From NCBI GenBank assembly GCA_018223375.1, contig JAGTTS010000002.1, positions 1 through 64,000 on the forward strand: a stretch of DNA of 64,000 nucleotides, read 5' to 3'. The stretch is from Clostridiaceae bacterium Marseille-Q3526. Its GTDB lineage: Bacteria; Bacillota; Clostridia; Lachnospirales; Lachnospiraceae. The notes below the pieces were generated by a model, which did no database searches, was not told the origin of the DNA, and saw only the letters and a program-made list of their open reading frames with translations. Position numbers and translations under genes: made by a program. Of this stretch, positions 41,131 through 47,633 are shown piece after piece. The number at the start of each line of letters is the position of its first letter. The first letter of the stretch is position 1.

Positions 41131-41322
41131 GTGAGAAACAATAATTTAATGTTTGCACCAGAAAATAAAGGCGAAGAGGCTCTTATGCTGATAGGGAGAG
41201 TGGAGGCTGTGGCGGCCTATATCAGAAAAAGCCAGTACATAGTTCGGAAAATCATTGCGGATATGTTGGGCGTGGTTTTAGAGCCTACGGAGGAGGCAGA
41301 TCATGAATCGGTATCGCTGTGA
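41131..41322 (+). CDS. Hypothetical small phage protein
   Basis: 63 aa from GTG 41131 with AAGGAGGAAAAG upstream. The central part RVEAVAAYIRKSQYIVRKII predicts a helical pair. It overlaps the next gene by 20 nt. Not recognised. Confidence 0.6.
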   Translation: MRNNNLMFAPENKGEEALMLIGRVEAVAAYIRKSQYIVRKIIADMLGVVLEPTEEADHESVSL

Positions 41323-41479
41323 TGAATGCGGCTGCTACCTGGATCCGGGCGAAGGAAGGCTCTGTGAGGAGTGTCTGGAGTTGAAGAAAAGCCGGGCTTT
41401 GCGGAGGAAGCAGAACCTGGTTATCTTCCAGGAGACAGAAAGCGGCCAGATGAAAATGAGAGTTCAGGAGGTTAGATAA
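41303..41479 (+). CDS. Small zinc-finger-like protein
   Basis: 58 aa from ATG 41303, overlapping the previous gene and ending just before the next ATG. The N-terminus contains a CxxCGC...CEEC arrangement (YRCDECGCYLDPGEGRLCEE), a likely zinc knuckle. The rest is basic. AGGAGG precedes the start. Confidence 0.55.
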   Translation: MNRYRCDECGCYLDPGEGRLCEECLELKKSRALRRKQNLVIFQETESGQMKMRVQEVR

Positions 41480-41480
41480 G

Positions 41481-42101
41481 ATGAATACAGTACAGGAGAA
41501 AATTGAGGGATTACTGATTGAGACAGGCCGGGCCGGGATTCTGGATTTAATTGATATGATGAGAAAATCGGGCTTTTTTACCCAGCCTTGCAGCGGAGCG
41601 TTTCACCTTGCGAAAGAAGGAGGACTGGCAGAACACAGCCTGAACGTCTTCTGCCTGATGGAGAAACTGAGAGATGTTCTTTATCCGGAAGAGATTGCCT
41701 GGGAGAGTGTGGCTGTCTGCGCCCTGCTCCATGATCTTGGAAAGTGCGGGCAGTTTGGAAAGCCTGGATACATTCCAAACATGTTAAAAGGCAGAGCGAC
41801 AAAGGCAAATCCGAATCCAGAGCCCGTACAGTCGGAGAAAAAGCCATATCTGACCAATCCGGATCTACTATACATTGACCATGAAATCCGTTCCATTCAA
41901 ATGGCGTCCCAGTGTATCGAACTGACAGAAGACGAGAACTGGGCCATTCTGATGCACAATGGCATGTATGGGCCGTTCCGGTATGTGATTCAGGGAAAGG
42001 AGACCCCGCTGTATCTGCTTCTTCATATGGCGGATATGTGGGCATCCCGCGTAACCGAAAAACAGGAAGGAGGCAGGGACGATGGAGAAGAAAACGCTTG
42101 A
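41481..42101 (+). CDS. HD-domain phosphohydrolase-like protein
   Basis: 206 aa. AEHSLNVFCLMEKL near 51-64 and CALLHDLGKCGQFGKPGYIP near 82-101 give the His and His-Asp pair of an HD domain. A later HNGMYGPF and LLLHMADMWASRV supply the remaining His and Asp. Probable metal-dependent nucleotide or nucleic-acid phosphohydrolase. It overlaps the Rad52-like gene by 20 nt, in the phage recombination module. Confidence 0.75.
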   Translation: MNTVQEKIEGLLIETGRAGILDLIDMMRKSGFFTQPCSGAFHLAKEGGLAEHSLNVFCLMEKLRDVLYPEEIAWESVAVCALLHDLGKCGQFGKPGYIPNMLKGRATKANPNPEPVQSEKKPYLTNPDLLYIDHEIRSIQMASQCIELTEDENWAILMHNGMYGPFRYVIQGKETPLYLLLHMADMWASRVTEKQEGGRDDGEENA

Positions 42102-42903
42102 ATTCCGCACGCTGCAGGCAGGAGAGATTGACTGCCGGATTGCCACGGTAACAGAAAAGGGAGTGTCCCTTCTGCTTTATAAGGACGCCAGAGTGGATCA
42201 GAACATATTAGACGAAACCGTAGGCCCTATGAACTGGCAGCGGGCCCATAGCAGAGACAACGCCAACTGCACAGTCAGCATCTGGGATGGTGAGAAGCAG
42301 CAGTGGATCTCTAAAGAAGACACAGGGACAGAAAGCTATACAGAAAAGGAGAAGGGGCTTGCCTCCGACTCCTTTAAGCGTGCCTGCTTTAACTGGGGGA
42401 TTGGAAGAGAGCTGTATACGGCTCCATTTATCTGGATCCCGGCTGGAAACTGCCGGATTCAGGAGAAGGGAGACAGGAGCGGGAAGAAGTGGACTTGTTA
42501 TGATCGGTTTTCGGTGAAAGAAATCGGTTATGATGCGTCCAGGAATATCTGCTCTCTGGTGATTTTAAATGACAGCCAGAGGGGGAGGCTCGTGTTTAAC
42601 CTGGCTCATCCGGAGACAGTGGACAAGATGGCTCCGGCTCCTTCGCGTCAGGAACCAGAACAGCCGAAAGAAGAACCAAAGGTGGGAAAAGCCCATATTC
42701 AGACATTGTATAACGAATGCGGCCGGACCGGCCTGCACTGGAGGCAGATTACAGAGACCTACGGAGTAAAAGAGATGAAGGAGCTGACCATTTCCCAGTT
42801 CCAGGATGCGATGGAGAAATTTAAGCGTTATCCGGACAAGCCGGATCCGAACATGCACACAGAGCCGCCGGAGCAGATGGAAGGGCTTCCCTGGAATGAA
42901 TAG
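42082..42903 (+). CDS. Rad52-like single-strand annealing protein
   Basis: 273 aa. The segment KGLASDSFKRACFNWGIGRE followed by LYTAPFIWIP (about 94-120) is the recognisable core of Rad52/Rad22-type phage annealing proteins. The C-terminal part (about 195-273) has a P/E-rich linker and a helical end. It would anneal complementary single strands during phage recombination or replication. Lies between the HD protein and a NinB-like gene, as in other phage recombination modules. Confidence 0.7.
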   Translation: MEKKTLEFRTLQAGEIDCRIATVTEKGVSLLLYKDARVDQNILDETVGPMNWQRAHSRDNANCTVSIWDGEKQQWISKEDTGTESYTEKEKGLASDSFKRACFNWGIGRELYTAPFIWIPAGNCRIQEKGDRSGKKWTCYDRFSVKEIGYDASRNICSLVILNDSQRGRLVFNLAHPETVDKMAPAPSRQEPEQPKEEPKVGKAHIQTLYNECGRTGLHWRQITETYGVKEMKELTISQFQDAMEKFKRYPDKPDPNMHTEPPEQMEGLPWNE

Positions 42904-43494
42904 GTGAAAAGGATGGAACTGAAAGGACAGTTGAAAAGCATTTCCTGTGATTACTTTACCGGGCATACCCTGATTACCTGTGAAACGGAAGCGGCTGCAG
43001 CTCCCCATCTGGAGAAGCTGCAGGGCGTTCCTCTGGCTATCACATTTAAAAAGTTTCGGAAGAAGCGGAGCCTGGACGCCAACGCGTATTACTGGGTGCT
43101 TGTCGCAAAACTGGGAGATAAGCTGAACCTGTCAAAACCGCATCTGCATAATATCCTGCTTCGGCGATACGGCCAGCCGGAAGTGATTGACGGCAAGATG
43201 ATTTACCTGGTGCTGCCAGATACAGATCAGGGCGCCAGAAAGGCCGATGAGGCAGAGACGTACCATATTAAGCCTACATCAGAGGTAAAGACTGGAAGAA
43301 ATGGGGAACGGTTTCGCACCTATGTGATGCTTCGAGGATCCAGCACCTACAACACGGAGGAAATGGCCCATCTGATTGACGGATTGGTGTCCGAATGTAA
43401 GGAAGCAGGCATTGAGACGGCTACTCCGGAGGAACTGAGCCGGATGCTGGAACTCTATGAGGCGAACCGGAAGCGGAAGGGAAAAACGGAATGA
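42904..43494 (+). CDS. NinB-like recombination protein
   Basis: 196 aa (GTG 42904; ATG 42913 also possible). The sequence RKKRSLDANAYYWVLVAKLG near 52-71 and YNTEEMAHLIDGLVSECKEA near 153-172 match the NinB/YbcN-type single-strand DNA-binding proteins that act in phage recombination. It ends in an ATGA overlap with the next gene. Assignment is from these two blocks. Confidence 0.65.
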   Translation: MKRMELKGQLKSISCDYFTGHTLITCETEAAAAPHLEKLQGVPLAITFKKFRKKRSLDANAYYWVLVAKLGDKLNLSKPHLHNILLRRYGQPEVIDGKMIYLVLPDTDQGARKADEAETYHIKPTSEVKTGRNGERFRTYVMLRGSSTYNTEEMAHLIDGLVSECKEAGIETATPEELSRMLELYEANRKRKGKTE

Positions 43495-43790
43495 AGAGAC
43501 TTTGGAGCGTATTTACGGACGATATGGATCACTGCTATTTCACTGGCAGCCCTTACGTGGAGAGGCATCATATTTTTGAAAGCCGCAAGGGGAATAAGAA
43601 GAAATCGGAAGCCAGGGGCTTTATCATCCCTCTGCGGCCGGAACTGCACCCCAACGGCGCTTCCTTCCAGAGGACACCGGAGAATGCAGGAATAGATAAG
43701 ATGTTAAAGCAGATGGCTCAGAGATACTATGAGAGCCATTATGGGAGCCGGGACGAGTTTATCAGGGAATTCGGCCGCTCCTATTTGTAA
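43491..43790 (+). CDS. Phage HNH-like protein
   Basis: 99 aa. YVERHHIFESRKGNKKKSEA and FIIPLRPELHPNGASFQRTP give His-His and His residues resembling a compact HNH/treble-clef fold common in phage recombination modules. ATGA overlap with the NinB-like gene. Possibly a nuclease for branched DNA; function not established. From 43791 to 43894 there is no gene. Confidence 0.6.
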   Translation: MKRLWSVFTDDMDHCYFTGSPYVERHHIFESRKGNKKKSEARGFIIPLRPELHPNGASFQRTPENAGIDKMLKQMAQRYYESHYGSRDEFIREFGRSYL

Positions 43791-43894
43791 CAGACCTCCT
43801 ATGGCAGTAATATATCACGAAACAAATGCCATTGGTGATACATCTGCCGGGGAGCGGTCATCTCCCCGGCATTAAAAAGAAAGGCGGTAGAGCC

Positions 43895-44968
43895 TTGGAC
43901 TATATTAAAGAAATCAACGCCTTCGAGCGATGGTGCGAAAATAACTACTTGCCGATCTCATCCCAGCTGCTGTGGTACAAAATCATGCAGCGGTTTAACC
44001 GGAATGGGTGGCGCGAGTGGGTTTCAGTAGACAACTTGACCTTGATGGCAGCCATGCAAATGAGCCGTGAAGCGACACTTATTAAAGCGAGGGACGAGCT
44101 GATTAAAGCAGGGTTGATGGAATATCAGAAAGGCAAAAAAGGAACGCCAAACCGATACAGGATGATTTCCTTTTTTGAAAAAAACACTTTCAAAAGCGAA
44201 GTACAAAGCGTAGTAGAAAACGTAGTACAAACAGTAGTAGAAAGCGAAGTACAAAGCGTAGTAGAAAGCGTAGACATAAATAAACATAAAACAAAAAACA
44301 ATAAAAAGAGTAGTACTGACGTACTACCAGAAAAGACGGACGCCTTTTCTGACCAGCTTGCCACGATTCGAGAGTTATATAACTCCGTTTGCGGGTCGTA
44401 TCCCCGCCTGGTAAAGATGTCGGAAGCCAGAAAGAAGGCTGTCCGTGCCAGACTGCGCGCTGGCTATACCGTGGAGGATTTTAGGAGGCTGTTTGAGATG
44501 GCCGAAGCCAGCAGTTTCCTGAAAGGCCAAAATAACCGGAACTGGACGGCCACCTTCGACTGGCTGATTGCGGATGCCAATATGGCCAAGGTTCTGGACG
44601 GCAATTACAAAGACAAGCCTCAAAGCAGTGCTTACTCATCGGCAAAAGACGCGGAAACTGCTGCCTGGAGTAAGCACAGGGACTATTATGGCCGGGCAAA
44701 GAACCGTTTCCACAACTGCGAAAGCCACGGATATGACTACGAGGACATTCTGGAGCAAATGGGAGGATTTTATGAGGCGGAAAATACCGAAGAGCAGCCG
44801 GGAACAGCTGGAGGAGATCCAGGCAGACGAGGCTATCTGGCCGGAGACCATAGCACGGTTCCGGAAGAGTGTTGCTCCGGGAGTCGTTTACTACTACCGG
44901 GACGAGGAAGGCGTGCGAAGGAGGACGAAGGTGACGGACACCAGATGCCCCCATATCTGCCTGTTTGA
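43895..44968 (+). CDS. Phage replisome organiser / DnaD-type replication protein
   Basis: About 357 aa from TTG 43895 (LDYIKEINAFERW, a conserved start region) with AAGGCGG upstream. The N-terminal winged-helix part (SREATLIKARDELIKAGLME) is followed by a repetitive linker encoded by 12-nt iterons, then a DnaD-like C-terminal region (ARLRAGYTVEDFRRLFEMAE, NWTATFDWLIADANMAKVLD). The last 65 codons overlap another gene in a different frame and look random, so a frameshift or earlier true end is possible. Initiates prophage replication. Confidence 0.7.
   Translation: MDYIKEINAFERWCENNYLPISSQLLWYKIMQRFNRNGWREWVSVDNLTLMAAMQMSREATLIKARDELIKAGLMEYQKGKKGTPNRYRMISFFEKNTFKSEVQSVVENVVQTVVESEVQSVVESVDINKHKTKNNKKSSTDVLPEKTDAFSDQLATIRELYNSVCGSYPRLVKMSEARKKAVRARLRAGYTVEDFRRLFEMAEASSFLKGQNNRNWTATFDWLIADANMAKVLDGNYKDKPQSSAYSSAKDAETAAWSKHRDYYGRAKNRFHNCESHGYDYEDILEQMGGFYEAENTEEQPGTAGGDPGRRGYLAGDHSTVPEECCSGSRLLLPGRGRRAKEDEGDGHQMPPYLPV
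44193..44276 (+). repeat. Seven 12-nt iterons inside the replication gene, candidate phage origin
   Basis: Consecutive 12-mers fit AAAGCGWAGTAS: AAAGCGAAGTAC, AAAGCGTAGTAG, AAAACGTAGTAC, AAACAGTAGTAG, AAAGCGAAGTAC, AAAGCGTAGTAG, AAAGCGTAGACA. A 27-nt stretch is repeated exactly 48 nt apart (44193 and 44241). An AT-rich tract (44275-44307) and the dyad GTAGTAC-TGAC-GTACTAC follow. Iterons plus AT-rich DNA within the initiator gene are the classic lambdoid and Firmicutes phage origin design. Confidence 0.75.
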
Positions 44969-45050
44969 TAACGGGCAGGCCTATTCGTGGGCGGATGTGA
45001 TACGGTGCAGCAGGAAGGGAACCCACACGCTGGGAGAATGGCCGAAGTAG
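44772..45050 (+). CDS. Hypothetical phage protein overlapping the replication gene
   Basis: 92 aa from ATG 44772. The content is sensible (REQLEEIQADEAIWPETIAR, YYYRDEEGVRRRTKVTDTRC, CLFDNGQAYSWADVIRCSRK), with a beta-rich core, unlike the overlapping frame of the replication gene. No family recognised. The gene ends just before the next ribosome site. Confidence 0.6.
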   Translation: MRRKIPKSSREQLEEIQADEAIWPETIARFRKSVAPGVVYYYRDEEGVRRRTKVTDTRCPHICLFDNGQAYSWADVIRCSRKGTHTLGEWPK

Positions 45051-45058
45051 GAGGAAAT

Positions 45059-45265
45059 ATGAGACAGATTTACGGGAAATATTATGTTGAGAAAGAGACA
45101 GCTGGCCGGTTCCAGATCCTTCAGGAGACGGGGAGGGGCTATGCATCCATTGGCTGTTATTTCAGCCCGGCGCTGGCGGCGGAGGAGATTGCAGACCGGG
45201 AACACGGGGAGAAATGGATCCGGGAGAGGATTGAGGAGGAAATGAAAGGTGAAGCGGAGGTTTAG
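45059..45265 (+). CDS. Hypothetical phage protein
   Basis: 68 aa from ATG 45059 with AGGAGGAAA upstream. The start MRQIYGKYYVEKETAGRFQI and the helical end (GEKWIRERIEEEMKGE) are plausible but unrecognised. It overlaps the next gene by 17 nt. Confidence 0.6.
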   Translation: MRQIYGKYYVEKETAGRFQILQETGRGYASIGCYFSPALAAEEIADREHGEKWIRERIEEEMKGEAEV

Positions 45266-45620
45266 TCTGGAAGAGATTTTGAATGTGATAAAGGCATACA
45301 TAGAAACCCACGGCTACCCGCCGACGCAGCGGGAACTGGCGGCAAAATTTTGTTGTTCTGTGTCGACAATCAACATATATCTGCAGGAAATGCTGGAGAA
45401 TGAAAAATTAGAGACTGATCATTCGATAGGAGCTTGCCAGGCGTTCCGGGTTGCAGGGATGCGCGTGGTGGACATCAGGGAGCTGGAGGGCGCTGTAAAA
45501 CAGCTGGAGGATCTTCTGGACCACTGCCGGGATATGGCAGCCGGGAAGGATGCGGATCCGGTCTGGGGACGGGACGTGGAGGCTCTGGAGGCGGTGATAG
45601 GGGCGGGGCAGCCAAGATAG
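45249..45620 (+). CDS. LexA-type winged-helix DNA-binding protein
   Basis: 123 aa from GTG 45249. Residues 5-60 (EEILNVIKAYIETHGYPPTQ, RELAAKFCCSVSTINIYLQE) match the LexA N-terminal DNA-binding domain. There is no peptidase domain; the rest (about 75-123) is helical (ELEGAVKQLEDLLDHCRDMA). Likely a phage transcriptional regulator of the middle operon. Confidence 0.7.
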   Translation: MKRRFSLEEILNVIKAYIETHGYPPTQRELAAKFCCSVSTINIYLQEMLENEKLETDHSIGACQAFRVAGMRVVDIRELEGAVKQLEDLLDHCRDMAAGKDADPVWGRDVEALEAVIGAGQPR

Positions 45621-45629
45621 GAGGCGACT

Positions 45630-45860
45630 ATGAAAAAGCTGTATATTCAGGTATGTCCGAGAGCCAGGTTGATGATAGAGGTAACAGAGGAGATGGAGCG
45701 GGATTTTTTCGAGTGCTGGGATATGGCAGAGCACAGGGAGAAGTTTAAGGACTGCGCCGGATGCAGTTGGAATGATCTGGATGTGACCAGCAGAACGCCG
45801 CTTTGTCAGATAGTCGAGGAACGATGCAGCGGGGAAGGGAGAATCATATGGAACGATTAA
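45630..45860 (+). CDS. Hypothetical phage protein
   Basis: 76 aa with AGGAGGCGA before ATG 45630. KKLYIQVCPRARLMIEVTEE is followed by cysteine-containing CAGCSWNDLD. It overlaps the DUF551 gene by 13 nt. Not recognised. Confidence 0.55.
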   Translation: MKKLYIQVCPRARLMIEVTEEMERDFFECWDMAEHREKFKDCAGCSWNDLDVTSRTPLCQIVEERCSGEGRIIWND

Positions 45861-46318
45861 CACATAAAAGAAGCAATGGAATTAAAGAAGGCTATTGGAG
45901 TCCAAACAAAAAAGAGGAGCTGGTTATGAGACTGGCAGAGTATGAGAATACGGGTCTGAGTCCGGCAGATGTGGAAGAGCTTCGCCGGCAGCAGCGTAGA
46001 TATAACTGGATCCCAGTAGAGGAGAGACTTCCAGAGGAAGAGATACTCGTTTGGGTAACAGTAAAACATTCGAGTTGGATTTCAGATTATGGCCCTGACT
46101 TTATCCCAAAAGAGGAATGGGGATATCATCCAGAAAGTAGTGGCACATATAAGGGGAAATATGAAGAGGGAATCTGGTGGTATGAGGATGAAGTAAACGA
46201 ATGGATACGCTGCGATAGGGAACCAAACGAAGCAAGAGACCCTGGAGTTGTATATGACACAGTGACAGCCTGGCAGCCGCTGCCGGAGCCGTACAAAGGA
46301 GACCAAAATGAAACCTGA
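45848..46318 (+). CDS. DUF551 domain phage protein
   Basis: 156 aa from ATG 45848. The N-terminal part (MERLTHKRSNGIKEGYWSPN, LAEYENTGLSPADVEELRRQ) is a recurrent phage module. It is followed by WIPVEERLPEEEILVWVTVK and the closing TAWQPLPEPYK, the DUF551 signature. Function unknown. Coupled by overlaps on both sides. Confidence 0.75.
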   Translation: MERLTHKRSNGIKEGYWSPNKKEELVMRLAEYENTGLSPADVEELRRQQRRYNWIPVEERLPEEEILVWVTVKHSSWISDYGPDFIPKEEWGYHPESSGTYKGKYEEGIWWYEDEVNEWIRCDREPNEARDPGVVYDTVTAWQPLPEPYKGDQNET

Positions 46319-46505
46319 TTTATATCACAATGCCAGCGGCGTGCGGGATCCGGTGGCCGCCAAAGCCATCCGGGAGGCAGACCGCCAGCCAGATAATGTG
46401 GAGAACGCCATCCGGAGAATGAAAACCATAGCAGGATGGCATGACTGCGAGGTGGTTGGCCGGATTGTGTTAAGAGATAAAAAAACGGGGAGGGTATGGC
46501 CATGA
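46308..46505 (+). CDS. Hypothetical phage protein
   Basis: 65 aa, starting inside the stop region of the DUF551 gene and overlapping the next start. VRDPVAAKAIREADRQPDNV and CEVVGRIVLRDKKTGRVWP are visible. Function unknown. Confidence 0.55.
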   Translation: MKPDLYHNASGVRDPVAAKAIREADRQPDNVENAIRRMKTIAGWHDCEVVGRIVLRDKKTGRVWP

Positions 46506-46888
46506 CGAACAGAGAGAAAGAGCTGCCATCGAGTAGCTTGGAGCGGTTTATTGGTTTCGTGGAGCAGTGTCAGGAAGCTTACCGGTTATCCTATTCTTCT
46601 GTGGGGGATGAGGATAAGAGCCTTCAGGATTATCTCCATGCGCTCGAATTTACGGACAATAAATACGATATGCACAATGAGGCCCTGAAGTTGTGGCAGA
46701 GCCGAAAAGCCAGGCGCCGGCATAAGGACATCATGCTGTTAAATAAAGAGATTGCCGAGTATTTTGTAGATGGATCCGGCAAGAAGTTTTTGAATGAGCT
46801 TCGCCAGCTTCTGGGAAGACAGAGGAAGCAGGAACAATATGTAGAGGGGCAGAGGGCATACCACAGGCGGATGCCGGATAAAGATTAA
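46496..46888 (+). CDS. Hypothetical phage protein
   Basis: 130 aa with GGGAGGGT before ATG 46496. The N-terminus has ERFIGFVEQCQEAYRLSYSS and the C-terminal half is basic and helical (KARRRHKDIMLLNKEIAEYF). Found directly before the late regulator-like gene. Not recognised. Confidence 0.55.
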   Translation: MAMTNREKELPSSSLERFIGFVEQCQEAYRLSYSSVGDEDKSLQDYLHALEFTDNKYDMHNEALKLWQSRKARRRHKDIMLLNKEIAEYFVDGSGKKFLNELRQLLGRQRKQEQYVEGQRAYHRRMPDKD

Positions 46889-46903
46889 AAGATAGGGAGA
46901 GAG

Positions 46904-47338
46904 GTGACGCCATTGGACAAGCAGATATTAGAGCAGTACATAGACGCCTGTGAGTTGGTCAAAGACACCGAGGAGGAGCTCCGGAAGCTGAGGAAGCGTC
47001 GCAGTCAGATACAACAGGACAGCGTGAAAGGTTCCTCTCATGAGTTTCCGTATACACTTCAGACCTACCACCTGGAGGGGCTGGGATATGCGGCAGTCAA
47101 AGACCCGGATGAGCTGGAACGAAGGGAGAAGCTGCTGGAGGAGCGGATCCGCAGGGCGGAGCAGATTAAAGAGCAGGTGGAAGTTTGGCTTCTGACCATA
47201 TCGCCCAGGATGCAGCGGATTATCCGGTATAAGTTTTTTGAGGAAATGACATGGGGGCAGGTGGCCATCCGGATGGGACGGAAAGCGACTGCGGACAGTG
47301 TGAGAATGGAATTTACAAATTTTATGAAAGAATCCTAA
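46904..47338 (+). CDS. Sigma-70 region-4-like late transcription regulator
   Basis: 144 aa from GTG 46904 with GGGAGAGAGG upstream. A coiled-coil start (VKDTEEELRKLRKRRSQIQQ) and a C-terminal HTH (ISPRMQRIIRYKFFEEMTWG, QVAIRMGRKATADSVRMEF) resemble ArpU/sigma-like phage late activators. Last gene of the early/middle operon, just before the late region, which fits control of late transcription. Confidence 0.7.
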   Translation: MTPLDKQILEQYIDACELVKDTEEELRKLRKRRSQIQQDSVKGSSHEFPYTLQTYHLEGLGYAAVKDPDELERREKLLEERIRRAEQIKEQVEVWLLTISPRMQRIIRYKFFEEMTWGQVAIRMGRKATADSVRMEFTNFMKES

Positions 47339-47467
47339 AGTTATTTCGTTTTTTTCGCAATTTTCGTTTTGAAAATGCTATAGTGTACCATGAAGCCAAA
47401 GGCATTCGGCTGACGGCTTCTGTACCCCCTTTTATTTGCATAAATGCCGGGGAGACCCGGCGATACA

Positions 47468-47539
47468 GCAGGATAGAGCAGTCTGGAAGCTCGCCGGGCC
47501 CATAACCCGGAGGTCGAGGGTTCGAATCCTTCTCCTGCA
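47468..47539 (+). tRNA. tRNA-Met (CAT), prophage-encoded
   Basis: Acceptor strands GCAGGAT and CTCCTGC (one mismatch at the base of the stem), D-arm AGAGCAGTCTGGAAGCTC, anticodon arm CCGGG-CCCATAA-CCCGG (anticodon CAT), T-arm GAGGGTTCGAATCCTT. CCA is not encoded. A hairpin-rich leader precedes it (47393-47465) and a terminator follows. Confidence 0.85.
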
Positions 47540-47567
47540 AGCCATAATAATTTTTCTCCTATTTTTT

Positions 47568-47595
47568 CCACCCGGCCATGTGCCGGGTGGTTTTT
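47568..47595 (+). terminator. Terminator after tRNA-Met copy 1
   Basis: CCACCCGG and CCGGGTGG form a perfect stem across CATGTG and are followed by TTTTT. The same terminator occurs at 50495-50524 after tRNA-Met copy 2. Confidence 0.85.
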
Positions 47596-47633
47596 GTATG
47601 CATTTTTATCGCGACATCGCAACGGAGGTAAAC

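Noticed and set aside
44193..44276. CRISPR array
   Set aside because: The repeats are contiguous 12-mers without spacers and are in phase with a replication gene, so iterons fit better. No CRISPR array or cas gene is visible anywhere in the window.
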